This document shows, in pieces, positions 26,464 through 34,965 of a stretch of DNA of 64,000 nucleotides. A program made the translations under genes and the position numbers. The DNA is taken from contig JAIUOB010000001.1 in NCBI GenBank assembly GCA_020161135.1, forward strand, positions 620,001-684,000, given 5' to 3'. The notes under the pieces were generated by a model that was not told where the DNA came from, did no database searches, and worked only from the letters and a program-made list of their open reading frames with translations. Numbering within the stretch: position 1 is the first letter of the stretch; every line of letters starts with the position of its first letter. This DNA comes from Gemmatimonadota bacterium (GTDB lineage: Bacteria > Gemmatimonadota > Gemmatimonadetes > Gemmatimonadales > Gemmatimonadaceae).

Positions 26464-27504
26464 ATGCCCTGGCTCACTCACCGCCTGCTGTCCCGCGTGC
26501 TCGCCGGCGCCGTGCTGCTGCCCTGCACGACGTACGCGCAGACCGCCGCCGCCACGCCCGACTCGCTCGCCGATGTGCGCACGGCGCCCGCGACCATCCA
26601 GTCGCTGATGCGCACCCACCTGTTCGATCCGCGGTTGCTCGCGAGCGCCGAGGCGACGCGCCTCGCGTCCGCGGTCGACACGCTGGCGCAGGTGGTCACC
26701 TCGCGCCGCGCCTTCACCAGTGGCTTCAACCGGATCTGGAGCACGGGGCCCTTCTCGCATGTGCGTCTGTCGCGCGCGCAGATGCCGGCGCAGGCGATGA
26801 TGGCGTTCGTCGACACCATGCGCGCCGGTGCGGACGCCGTGTCGCTCCGGTGGGAGGACCGCGTAGCCATTCTCACCGTGCGCACGATGAACGGGGTCGA
26901 CACCCGCGAGGCCATCACGCGCCGCTACGGGGAGATCGTCGCGCAGGGCGCCGCCGGGCTCATCCTCGACCTTCGACAGAACGACGGGGGCGCGTTTGCC
27001 GTGGTGCCGCTGGTCGGGCACCTCCTCGCGTCCGAGATCGAGGGCGGCGTGTTCCTGGGCCAGCGCTGGTTTCGTGCGCACGACCGTCCGCCCACCGCGG
27101 AGGAGCGGCGCGCGATCACGCCGTGGACGGGATGGTCGCTCACGCGCTTCTGGTCCGATGTGGAGCAGGCGGGCACTCTGCGCATCCGCTTCACGCCCAT
27201 GGCCCCGCGCTACGCCGGCCCGGTGTTGGTGCTGGTGAGCGGCGCCACCGCGAGTGCGGCCGAGCTGGCGACGGATGCGATGATGACCAACGGCCGCGTA
27301 CGCGTGCTGGGCGAACGCACGGCCGGACAGATGCTGTCGCAGCGCATGTTCGACCTCATCCCCGGCGTGCAGCTCTCGCTGCCGATTGCTGACTACTACT
27401 CAGCGCGCATGGGACGCATCGAGGGGGTCGGGATCACCCCGGACGTTCCCGTGCCGGCCGCCGTCGCGCTCGACTCGGCGCTGGCGATGCTGCGGCGGCG
27501 CTGA
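26464..27504 (+). CDS. Exported S41-family (C-terminal-processing-type) serine peptidase
   Basis: The 346-residue protein has a signal peptide (hydrophobic 8-22, cut near TYAQ-TA). No clear PDZ domain is seen. The peptidase core reads GLILDLRQNDGG (about 165-176) and VLVLVSGATASAAE with candidate nucleophile S264. GERTAGQM follows, where CTP enzymes carry a catalytic Lys but this protein has Gln, as in S41B/tricorn-like branches. It therefore probably uses a different base. The gene is divergent from the ADOP permease (211-bp spacer) and ends 2 bp before the next hydrolase gene. Confidence 0.85.
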   Translation: MPWLTHRLLSRVLAGAVLLPCTTYAQTAAATPDSLADVRTAPATIQSLMRTHLFDPRLLASAEATRLASAVDTLAQVVTSRRAFTSGFNRIWSTGPFSHVRLSRAQMPAQAMMAFVDTMRAGADAVSLRWEDRVAILTVRTMNGVDTREAITRRYGEIVAQGAAGLILDLRQNDGGAFAVVPLVGHLLASEIEGGVFLGQRWFRAHDRPPTAEERRAITPWTGWSLTRFWSDVEQAGTLRIRFTPMAPRYAGPVLVLVSGATASAAELATDAMMTNGRVRVLGERTAGQMLSQRMFDLIPGVQLSLPIADYYSARMGRIEGVGITPDVPVPAAVALDSALAMLRRR

Positions 27505-27506
27505 GC

Positions 27507-28634
27507 ATGCGGGCCCACAGTCCGTCGCGTGTGCGTTGTCGATGGAGCGTGCTCCCCACGTGCGTCGTGCTGCTGGCCGCGTGTGGAGAGCCCACCCGCG
27601 CGCCGCAGGTGCCAGCGGGACTTGATCGCGTCGTGGTCGACGCGCTGGTGGCGGACGTGCACCTCGGCGCGTTCGGCGATGTGCGGAGCCTGCTGTTGGC
27701 GTGCGGGGACGCTCCACCGGTGGAGTATGTGTTTCGCGGCACCGCACCCGACGAGATCGCGCCGCTGTACTCGATCACAAAGAGCGTCACGGCCCTCCTG
27801 ACCGGTATCGCCATCGATCGTGGCGCGCTGGCGAGCGACTCGGTGCGGATCGCCACCCTCTTCCCCTCGCACGCCGGCGCATTCGCGGCCGACACGCTGC
27901 GCGCCCGTCTCACCGTTCGCGACCTGCTCACCATGCGGACCGGCCTCGCGTGGAATGAGTTCGTCCCGCCGTACGAGTCGCCCGCGAATCCGTTCAGCAT
28001 GGTGCTCGCGAGTCCCGACTGGCTTGCGACGCTGCTGGCGTGGCCGATGGCCCACGCGCCCGGCGCGCAGTACGTCTACAACAGCGGCGGATCGGTGCTG
28101 CTGGGTGCGTCGTTGGCGGCAGCGACAGGGACCTCGATTCCGCAGTACGCGCAGCGCCAGCTCTTCGACCCGATCGGCATTGGCAGTGCCCGCTGGCACG
28201 TGGGGCCGCAGGGCGTGACCAACACCGGGGGTGGCCTGTCGCTCCGCCCGCGTGACCTCATCCCCATCGGGCGGCTCGTGCGCGACGGCGGACGGCTGGG
28301 CGCGTCCACCGTGGTGTCGTCGGCGTGGATCTCGCGCATGCTCAGTCCTGCATCGTCCGCGCCGCTCGGGTCGCGCTATGGCCATCAGTGGTGGCTGCTG
28401 GGCCCGACCGGCCCGTACGATGCCGCGCACCCGATCGCCGTCGCGCTGGGGTGGGGCGGGCAGCTGCTGGCCATCGATCGCGTGACGGACGTGATCCTCG
28501 TCATGGTGTCGCGCAACTTCGACCGGGACGCGCTGGCATTCGCGCAATCGGTGATGCGGCGCATGCCGAGCCTCGCGGCACCGGGCACGGGCCGCAGTGC
28601 GGTGTGCGCGGCCGGCAGTGGGAGCGCGCGATGA
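27507..28634 (+). CDS. Lipoprotein serine hydrolase, beta-lactamase/class C-like
   Basis: The 375-residue protein has a lipobox (VVLLAACGE, Cys about 26), the S-x-x-K motif SITK at 89-92, a Y-x-N-type motif in YVYNSGG near 188-194, and GWGGQLL as third-motif region. Such proteins are esterases, D-aminopeptidases or 6-aminohexanoate-dimer-hydrolase-like enzymes rather than true beta-lactamases. The substrate is unknown. Spacing of 2 bp to the S41 gene and a 4-bp overlap with the next small gene indicate a three-gene operon. Confidence 0.87.
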   Translation: MRAHSPSRVRCRWSVLPTCVVLLAACGEPTRAPQVPAGLDRVVVDALVADVHLGAFGDVRSLLLACGDAPPVEYVFRGTAPDEIAPLYSITKSVTALLTGIAIDRGALASDSVRIATLFPSHAGAFAADTLRARLTVRDLLTMRTGLAWNEFVPPYESPANPFSMVLASPDWLATLLAWPMAHAPGAQYVYNSGGSVLLGASLAAATGTSIPQYAQRQLFDPIGIGSARWHVGPQGVTNTGGGLSLRPRDLIPIGRLVRDGGRLGASTVVSSAWISRMLSPASSAPLGSRYGHQWWLLGPTGPYDAAHPIAVALGWGGQLLAIDRVTDVILVMVSRNFDRDALAFAQSVMRRMPSLAAPGTGRSAVCAAGSGSAR

Positions 28635-29002
28635 TCGACCTGGACGGCGTGGCGATGTACGTGTCGTCGACCGACGCCAGCGGCGTGGTCGGCGCGGAGA
28701 CGCAGCTGTGGTTCCGCCAGCGCGCTGCGCGGGTGTGGGCGACCTACGGCGGCGGCGGGGTGCAGCGCGGGTGGCTCGTTGGACGATGGCAGGGCGCACA
28801 CCTGCACTTCCGGTATGTGCAGCGCGAAGCCGGCGGTGCGATCCATGCTGGAGTGTCGCATTGCACGGCGGAGCGCGGTGCGAACGGCCGGGTGCGGCTG
28901 TTCGAGCACTTTGCGTGGACGACGCGTGCGCAGCAGGGCGTGAACGTGTTCGACGAACTGCCGCGCGCCCGGCACACGCCCGACGCGGGCGACGCGACGT
29001 AG
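28631..29002 (+). CDS. Small conserved protein of unknown function (lipocalin-like barrel suspected)
   Basis: The 123-residue protein starts at ATG 28631, overlapping the previous stop as ATGA. Repeating beta patterns are visible: AMYVSSTDASGVVGAETQLWF, VWATYGGGGVQRGWLVGRW, LHFRYVQREAGG and GRVRLFEHFAW. Proteins with this outline are often labelled 'n-acetylglutamate synthase' in databases, apparently in error, since no acetyltransferase motif is present. The even glycine spacing suggests a small closed beta-barrel. Function is unknown. Confidence 0.75.
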   Translation: MIDLDGVAMYVSSTDASGVVGAETQLWFRQRAARVWATYGGGGVQRGWLVGRWQGAHLHFRYVQREAGGAIHAGVSHCTAERGANGRVRLFEHFAWTTRAQQGVNVFDELPRARHTPDAGDAT

Positions 29003-29118
29003 CCGATTCGGCCACTCATCCCGTCGGTGCTCGACGCCGGGTTGCGGCGCGCAGCTTGACGGCATCCCGCTCGGTGTCCGTCGACGCCGACACGAATCCC
29101 CGTCCACTGGATCATCTC

Positions 29119-30534
29119 GTGCCACGATCACACGTCTTCCGCGTTGCCCGGGGCCTGTCCGCAGCCCTCGTGTTCTCCTCGTCGCTGAGCGGAGCGCAGG
29201 CCGCCCCGCCGCCCAAGACACCAGCCGCACTGATCCACCGCGCCGTGGCCACCCAAGGTGGCTACGACGCGAACGCCTGGTGGATCGAGACTCCTGAGGG
29301 TGTGGTGCTCATCGACGCGCTCATGCTGCGCAGCGATGCGCGGGCACTCGTCGCGGCCATCCGGAGCACGGGCAAGGCGCTCCGCGCCGTCCTCATCACG
29401 CACGCGCACGCCGATCACTTCGGCGGCCTGCCGCAGGTGCGTGCCGCGTTCCCCGGCGTCCCGATCGTGGCAACGCGTGCCACCGCCGACGGCATGCGCA
29501 CCGTGCATGAGCAGGGACTGGCACCCAACGGCTGGCTTCGCGCGCTCGGCGAGGAGTACGAACACACGCTGGTCACCCCGACACAGATCGCCCAGTCGGG
29601 CGACACGCTGCGTTTCGCGGGCCTCACGTTCATCATCCGCGACTATGGCGCGGTGGAGTCCGACAACAACAGTGCCATCTTCGTGCCGGCCCTCAAGGCG
29701 GTCTTCACTGGCGACCTGACGGTGCACGGCGCCTCGTTCTACGCCGGCGGCCCCGACGCGCGTCTGGCGCTCAGGGCGCTTCCCAGGCTACGCGCCGACC
29801 ATCCGGGTGACGTGACTGCGTACGCGGGGCACTATGGCCCACGCCCGCTGGACCGCACCGTCGACGACAACCTGGCGCAGGTGCGCCGCCTCCACGCAGT
29901 GACGGCGCTGGTAGGGTCGTCACCCGCGAACCGCACCCCCACTGGCGATCTCACGCTCGAGGCGAAGCGACTGCTGCTGCTCCTCACGGCGATGCAGACC
30001 GCCGATCGGGCGGACTACGGTGTTGGCGCAGTCGGCATGGCGCGCTTCCTCGTGCCGGGGCTCGTGTCATCCTTCGTGTCCGACTCCGCACGCAAGACGC
30101 CGGACATCACGCAGGCCGTTCGCGACGCGATGCGCCCGCTGCTCTTCCTCGTCGGACGGTATGACATCGGGGATATCACCGTGGGCCCCGGGGGACTCTA
30201 CATCGACGGCCAGGTCGTTGGCGCCGGCGGCTACCGGTATCACGTGTCGTTCTCGTACGATCACGCGCAGGCACGCTATCGGGTCACGTCGCGCGATGAG
30301 ACGTCGGGGCTCATCGACGTGTTCGAAGGCACGCGCGACGACGCCGGTACCCTCACGGTGTCGAACGTCGGGCCGGGCACGCACTACCTCGACAAGGGCG
30401 CCAAGGTGTTCAATCGCATGCACTTCGTGCCACGCGCCGACGGCAGCTGGCTCTGGCGTGTGGAGACAGGGCGGGGCGACGGCGTGTGGACGCAGGGACT
30501 CGAACAGGCCATGGTGCGACGGCCGCTGCCCTGA
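29119..30534 (+). CDS. Exported MBL-fold (metallo-beta-lactamase superfamily) hydrolase
   Basis: GTG 29119 gives a signal peptide (hydrophobic 9-26, cut near SGAQA-AP); an in-frame GTG at 29074 is the alternative. The 471-residue protein has the metal motif THAHADHFGG (H95, H97, D99, H100), DYGAVESDNNSAIFV, GDLTVHGAS and YAGHYGPRP. The fold therefore occupies roughly residues 35-270. The C-terminal 200 residues form a separate domain with no family I recognise, seemingly a SnoaL/NTF2-like lipid- or ligand-binding region. It follows the small-protein gene after 116 bp and converges on the PepSY gene. Confidence 0.87.
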   Translation: MPRSHVFRVARGLSAALVFSSSLSGAQAAPPPKTPAALIHRAVATQGGYDANAWWIETPEGVVLIDALMLRSDARALVAAIRSTGKALRAVLITHAHADHFGGLPQVRAAFPGVPIVATRATADGMRTVHEQGLAPNGWLRALGEEYEHTLVTPTQIAQSGDTLRFAGLTFIIRDYGAVESDNNSAIFVPALKAVFTGDLTVHGASFYAGGPDARLALRALPRLRADHPGDVTAYAGHYGPRPLDRTVDDNLAQVRRLHAVTALVGSSPANRTPTGDLTLEAKRLLLLLTAMQTADRADYGVGAVGMARFLVPGLVSSFVSDSARKTPDITQAVRDAMRPLLFLVGRYDIGDITVGPGGLYIDGQVVGAGGYRYHVSFSYDHAQARYRVTSRDETSGLIDVFEGTRDDAGTLTVSNVGPGTHYLDKGAKVFNRMHFVPRADGSWLWRVETGRGDGVWTQGLEQAMVRRPLP

Positions 30535-30548
30535 CCTCTTCGCGCGCG

Positions 30549-30572
30549 TCCGGGCGGCGATGCCCGCCCGGA
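30549..30572. terminator. Strong hairpin, bidirectional terminator candidate
   Basis: A perfect 9-bp stem (tccgggcgg with ccgcccgga) encloses a 6-nt loop. It lies entirely in the 45-bp gap between the MBL-fold gene and the convergent PepSY gene. There is no T-run on either strand. Confidence 0.6.
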
Positions 30573-30579
30573 TGCGCCC

Positions 30580-31743
30580 TCAGTCCCGTCGCCGCGGCTT
30601 GAGCCAGATGAGCGGGCCGCTCACGCTGCCGAACGCCAGCAGCAGGCAGCTCAGCACGCCGAACCATCGGCTCCACGTGGGCGTGAACGCCGCCACGTGC
30701 CAGTCTTCCATGCGCATCGCCACACGCGTGCCGAGCGGGCGCTGCTGCTGGTCGAGCGTGCCGCGAATGCGTCCGTCGTTGGCGTCCACCCACACGCGGT
30801 TGCGGGCGCGCTGCCCGTACTCGCCGGGCGTCTGCTTGAACAGGACGACCGTGCCCCACGGCTCCTTGGGGAGGTGCACTTCACGCAGGGCGCCCGGCAC
30901 CTGCCCGACCCCACGCGCCACCAGCGTGTCGAGCGGCAGCGGTTGCACAGCGCGCGCACTGGGCGGCGCGAGCACGACGTTGGGCGCGTCGCCCAGCGTG
31001 GCGCGATAGACGCGGTCGAGCGGGTCGGTGAGCGACATGGCCACCGCACTCCCCGCGAACAGCAGCGTCCCCACGCTCCCCAGGAGCCCGGTGATGTTGT
31101 GCAGGTCGTAGTTGATGCCGCGCCAGCTCCGCGTGCGGGTCACGCGCCAGATGCGCCGCGGCCACCAGAGCCACAACCCACCCAGCGCGAGCAGCACGGC
31201 CGCCCACGACGCACCCACGGTGAACAGGCGACCGAATCGCCCCACCAGCAGCGAGTGGTGCAGGATGCGCACCTGCGCCATGACCGCCTCGCCGATGCCC
31301 CGCTCCCCCAGCACGGTGCCGCGCACAGGATCGAGGAACACATGCCGGAAGCCGAACTGCACGCGCGCGGCCTCGTCGGCGCGCTGCGGCATGATGATGA
31401 CGCTGGCGGGCTGCGTGTTGGGCGTGCGCACGATCGTCGCGCGCGTCGCGATGGCCACCAGACTGTCGAGCGGCAATGGCTGCGCACCGGCATCGCCGGG
31501 GCGCACCACAAGGAGCTGCGGATTGAGCCAGCGGTCGAACGTGTCCGCGTACACGAGCGCCGCGCCGGTGCCCGCCACCACCAGCAGGAACAGCGCGGCC
31601 ACGATCCCCACCCATCGATGCAACCACAGCACCACCGAGTGAAAGGCGCGCCGACCATAGGCCCGGCGCGCCCCGCCGCCCCGATTCGCCGCCGCGCGCG
31701 CGCGTTCGACGCGCTCGCGGCGTTCTGCCGATGCGTCGGTCAC
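30580..31743 (-). CDS. PepSY-domain, multi-TM inner-membrane protein
   Basis: The 387-residue protein has a basic cytoplasmic start, TM1 with WLHRWVGIVAALFLLVVAGTGAALVY, a large periplasmic PepSY-like part and TMs at about 190-215 and 245-265. The LHHSLLVGRFGR and ITGLLGSVGTLLF segments are typical of PepSY_TM (PiuB/DUF3526-like). A last TM and a basic tail end it. Relatives are linked to iron-siderophore uptake or flavin/haem redox at the membrane. Its ATG overlaps the stop of the DsrE-like gene, so both are coupled and probably serve the nearby periplasmic redox module. Confidence 0.82.
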   Translation of the reverse strand: MTDASAERRERVERARAAANRGGGARRAYGRRAFHSVVLWLHRWVGIVAALFLLVVAGTGAALVYADTFDRWLNPQLLVVRPGDAGAQPLPLDSLVAIATRATIVRTPNTQPASVIIMPQRADEAARVQFGFRHVFLDPVRGTVLGERGIGEAVMAQVRILHHSLLVGRFGRLFTVGASWAAVLLALGGLWLWWPRRIWRVTRTRSWRGINYDLHNITGLLGSVGTLLFAGSAVAMSLTDPLDRVYRATLGDAPNVVLAPPSARAVQPLPLDTLVARGVGQVPGALREVHLPKEPWGTVVLFKQTPGEYGQRARNRVWVDANDGRIRGTLDQQQRPLGTRVAMRMEDWHVAAFTPTWSRWFGVLSCLLLAFGSVSGPLIWLKPRRRD

Positions 31744-32396
31744 TCGATCGCGATGTAGCCGAAGCCGCGCGTCTGCGCGACGCTCGCGGCGCCGATCATG
31801 GCCGGCACCGGCTCGACCTTGGGCAGCAGGTGCGCAAGCAGCTTGTCACGCACCGCGTCGGCATTCTCGTTCTTCGCCGCGCCGAGGTCGCGGCTCCACC
31901 GCGCCATCGTGTTGCGGCAGGCGAGCACGTGCATGCCCTTGTCCTGCACGGCCTTCACGCCGGTCGCACACATGGCAATCGCCGCGCCGACGTCGGCCCG
32001 CAGCTTCGCGGCATCCTCCGCGCGCATCGACTTCGCGATGTACTCCGCCACCCCGTACTCGCGCCAGAACTGCTCGTTCAGCACGAACGCGAGCGCGGTG
32101 CCGTGACAGCCGAAGGCGACGCCGACGTCGTTCGCGGCATAGCCATAGGCATCGGTGAGCGCGGTGAGCATCGCCTGCGACCGACGGAAGGGCGCACCAC
32201 CGAGTTCGAAGGCGCGCACGTCGAGAAACGTCTTCTGCTTCTTCCCGGCCAGCGCGGTCAGCCAGGCGTCCTCGGCCATACCTGCCGGCGTGGGCGGGGC
32301 TTCATGCGCCTGGACGAGCGACGGCAGCGCGCTCCCCACGAGCAGCGTGGCGCTCCCCTGCAGCATCCGCTGGATCCATCCGCGACGGTCGGACAT
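31740..32396 (-). CDS. Tat-exported DsrE-like protein
   Basis: ATG 32396 is preceded by aggagag at good spacing. The 218-residue protein has a twin-arginine-like leader (MSDRRGWIQRM, then a hydrophobic stretch to ALPSLVQA). The core has KTFLDVRAFELGGAPFRRSQAML, VGVAFGCHGTALAFVLNEQFW, and MCATGVKAVQDKGMHVLACRNTM. It is consistent with a DsrE/YchN-type fold found near sulfur-oxidation genes. Three cysteines (FGCHG, AMCATG, LACRN) could carry sulfur. It is divergent from the cytochrome/SoxCD operon, with a 283-bp regulatory spacer. Confidence 0.65.
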   Translation of the reverse strand: MSDRRGWIQRMLQGSATLLVGSALPSLVQAHEAPPTPAGMAEDAWLTALAGKKQKTFLDVRAFELGGAPFRRSQAMLTALTDAYGYAANDVGVAFGCHGTALAFVLNEQFWREYGVAEYIAKSMRAEDAAKLRADVGAAIAMCATGVKAVQDKGMHVLACRNTMARWSRDLGAAKNENADAVRDKLLAHLLPKVEPVPAMIGAASVAQTRGFGYIAIE

Positions 32397-32679
32397 GTCG
32401 ATCTCTCCTGGTCTGGTGCGTGATGCGGATGCGACACCGGTGTGCAGCAGGGCCTGTGCGGAAAGCTGAGGCCCGGGTGATACACGCGTCGGTGGCGCCG
32501 TCTCCGGCCGGATGATATTACTCCGATGCCCCTGCAGTCTGCAGAAGCACCCTGCAGGAGCGGGGCCACGCGATGCGGCCATGGCAACGCGAGCGACGAT
32601 GAATCGTCTTGTCCTCGCACCCGGCGCGTGCCGGCTCATCCCGCACTCCATGACACGACTCCCTGCCCCCGCCGACGCG
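32397..32679. promoter_or_regulatory. Divergent regulatory spacer of the sulfur/redox module
   Basis: This 283-bp spacer separates the DsrE-like/PepSY pair from the cytochrome-soxCD operon. It contains an AT-richer stretch (gatgatattactcc, 32510-32524). Directly after it is a dyad cctgcag...ctgcagg (32531-32558). These could be promoter and operator, but no exact sigma-70 pair was found. ATG codons at 32650 and 32581 are in-frame alternatives for the cytochrome start. Confidence 0.35.
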
Positions 32680-33678
32680 ATGACGCGTCTCCGAGCCACC
32701 CCGGTCGCGGTTGCCCTCATCGCCCTGCTGAGCGCCGCCTGCGAGACGCGCGAGCTGCCCCCGGCCTCCGTGGCCGGCGGCGCGGCAGCCGCCCCGGCCG
32801 AGGGCACCCCGGCAGCCGCCTTCGTCGAGGCGGCCTGGAAGCCCCCCACCGAGGCGGAGATCCCGAACGACTCGCTGGGCGCCTCCATCCGGCGCGGGCT
32901 CGCGCTGCTGCGGTTCACCCCCGAATCACTGCCGCAGTACGCGCAGTCGGGGCTCCGCTGCACGAGCTGCCATCAGAACGACGGGCTCAAGGCCACGGCC
33001 GCGCCGCTCACCGGGTCGCACGCGCGCTACCCCAAGTACATGCCGCGCGCCGGCGCCGTGGTGGCCATGACCGACCGCATCAACTACTGCTTCACCCGCT
33101 CCATGGCAGGGCGTGCGCTCCCCACCGACAGCCGGGAGATGGAAGACCTCCTCGCCTACATGGCGTGGCTCTCGAAGGGGGTGCCGGTGGGCACCAACAT
33201 TGCCGGCGCGGCGGGGCTCATCGCCATGAAGGACACGCTGGTCGGCGACAGCGCGCGCGGCGAGGCGGTGTTCACGCGCAGTTGTGCCGTCTGTCACCAG
33301 GCCGACGGCAGCGGCAACGGCCCGATCCCGCCGCTCTGGGGCGCCAAGTCGTACTCGATTGGCGCGTCGATGTCGCGCGAGGAGCGCGCCGCGAGCTTCA
33401 TCTGGCACAACATGCCGCAGAACAATCCGGGGACGCTCACGCCGCAGGAGGCCTTCGATGTGGCCGCGTTCGTGAACAGCCATCCGCGCCCCGATTCACC
33501 GGGCAAGGAAGGCGACTGGCCCACGGGCGGCGCACCGAAGGACGTGCCGTACCCCACCAAGGGGCACACCCCGACGCGCACGCCCGCCAGGCTCCTGCCG
33601 CGGAAGCCGGACGGCACCATCGTTCCCGCGCCGGCACCGGTCGGGCGCGGCGCGACCCCCTCGGCCGGATACAACTGA
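32680..33678 (+). CDS. Di-haem c-type cytochrome, TsdA-like (thiosulfate dehydrogenase/tetrathionate reductase type)
   Basis: ATG 32680 gives a compact lipoprotein signal (MTRLRATPVAVALIALLSAAC, Cys 21); ATG 32650 is possible. The 332-residue protein has haem sites CTSCH (94-98) and CAVCH (202-206). Between them lies the TsdA-like block AMTDRINYCFTRSMAGRALP with a Cys at about 137, followed by EMEDLLAYMAWLSKGVPVG. TsdA converts thiosulfate to tetrathionate. A plain electron-carrier role for SoxCD is the alternative. It is 3 bp upstream of soxC, hence in the same operon. Confidence 0.85.
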   Translation: MTRLRATPVAVALIALLSAACETRELPPASVAGGAAAAPAEGTPAAAFVEAAWKPPTEAEIPNDSLGASIRRGLALLRFTPESLPQYAQSGLRCTSCHQNDGLKATAAPLTGSHARYPKYMPRAGAVVAMTDRINYCFTRSMAGRALPTDSREMEDLLAYMAWLSKGVPVGTNIAGAAGLIAMKDTLVGDSARGEAVFTRSCAVCHQADGSGNGPIPPLWGAKSYSIGASMSREERAASFIWHNMPQNNPGTLTPQEAFDVAAFVNSHPRPDSPGKEGDWPTGGAPKDVPYPTKGHTPTRTPARLLPRKPDGTIVPAPAPVGRGATPSAGYN

Positions 33679-33681
33679 CCC

Positions 33682-34965
33682 GTGGTCACCCGGCGTGAAG
33701 CGCTCGCCACCGGCGTCGGCGCACTGGGCGCGGCGCTCCTTGGCGCCACGGCGGACGCGGCCAACGCCGCCACACCGGATGTGGCGTCGGGCACACAGGG
33801 TGCGGCGCCGTCATCCGCACCGCCACCACCGGCGCAGCCGCCCACCTTCTCGGACGGTCGTGCCCTGGGCGCACCCACCCGCGCCATCGGGGCGCGCGAT
33901 GTGCACGCCGACGCGCTGCGCACGCCCACGGGTGACACGGCCGGCAGCTCGCTCACCCCGCTCGAGAAGCTCACCGGCACCATCACGCCGTCCGACCTGC
34001 ACTTCGAGCGTCATCACGCCGGTGTGCCCACCCTCGACCCGGCCACGCACACGCTCACGCTGCACGGTCTCGTCGACCGGCCGCTCGTGTTCACGCTGGC
34101 CGAGCTGCAGCGCCTGCCGCAGGTGACACGCACGTATTTCATCGAGTGTTCGGGCAACAGCCGCAACGCCTATCGCGCGCCGGAGCCCACCATGACCGCG
34201 CAGCGCGTGGCGGGACTGTTCAGCAACAGCGAATGGACCGGTGTGCGCCTCGCGACGCTCTTCGCGCAGGTGGGTGTGCAGCGCAACGCGACGTGGTTCC
34301 TGGCCGAAGGCGCCGACCCGTGCCTCATGGCGCGGTCGATTCCGATCGCGAAGGGGTGGGAGGATGCCCTCGTGGTGTGGGCGCAGAACGGCGAACCCCT
34401 GCGCCCCGAGCAGGGCTATCCGCTGCGTCTGCTGCTGCCGGGGTGGGAGGGGAACACGAGCATCAAGTGGCTTCGTCGCCTCGAATTCGGCACGGCGCCA
34501 TGGCAAACGCGCTGGGAGACGAGCAAGTACACCGACCCGCTCGTCGACGGCACGGCACGCCAGTTCAGCTTCGACATCGACGCCAAGTCGCTCATCACGA
34601 GCCCGTCGCACCCCACCGTGCTGGGCGCGCAGGGGTGGTATCCCATCAGCGGACTCGCCTGGAGCGGACGCGGACGCATCACCAAGGTCGAGGTGAGCAC
34701 CGACAACGGTCGCACGTGGCAGCGTGCCGAGTTGCATGGCGAGCCGCAGCCCAAGGCGGCGGTGCGCTTCCAGCACATGTGGCAGTTCACCGGCTCGGAG
34801 AGCGTGCTGCTGAGTCGAGCGACCGACGAGACCGACTATGTGCAGCCGACGCGGGCGCAGCTCATCGCCGTGCGCGGGCTGGGCACCGACTTCCACTTCA
34901 ATCACATCGTCGGCTGGCGCGTGGATGCGGCCGGCGCGGTGACGTTCGCGGGAGCTTCGGAATGA
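33682..34965 (+). CDS. soxC: Sulfane dehydrogenase/sulfite oxidase molybdenum subunit, SoxC-like
   Basis: The 427-residue protein (GTG start) has a Tat leader (VTRREALATGVGALGAALL), a Pro-rich linker, and then an Oxidored_molyb domain. The cofactor-binding cysteine C156 is in TYFIECSGNSRNAY. GWEGNTSIKWLRRLEFG, and a C-terminal Mo-co dimerisation domain (ITKVEVSTDNGRTWQRAEL), follow. SoxC removes electrons from the protein-bound sulfane in the Sox cycle together with the cytochrome SoxD, whose gene overlaps its stop by 4 bp. No soxXA, soxYZ or soxB lies in the window, so the partner system is elsewhere or the pair works on its own. Confidence 0.9.
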   Translation: MVTRREALATGVGALGAALLGATADAANAATPDVASGTQGAAPSSAPPPPAQPPTFSDGRALGAPTRAIGARDVHADALRTPTGDTAGSSLTPLEKLTGTITPSDLHFERHHAGVPTLDPATHTLTLHGLVDRPLVFTLAELQRLPQVTRTYFIECSGNSRNAYRAPEPTMTAQRVAGLFSNSEWTGVRLATLFAQVGVQRNATWFLAEGADPCLMARSIPIAKGWEDALVVWAQNGEPLRPEQGYPLRLLLPGWEGNTSIKWLRRLEFGTAPWQTRWETSKYTDPLVDGTARQFSFDIDAKSLITSPSHPTVLGAQGWYPISGLAWSGRGRITKVEVSTDNGRTWQRAELHGEPQPKAAVRFQHMWQFTGSESVLLSRATDETDYVQPTRAQLIAVRGLGTDFHFNHIVGWRVDAAGAVTFAGASE

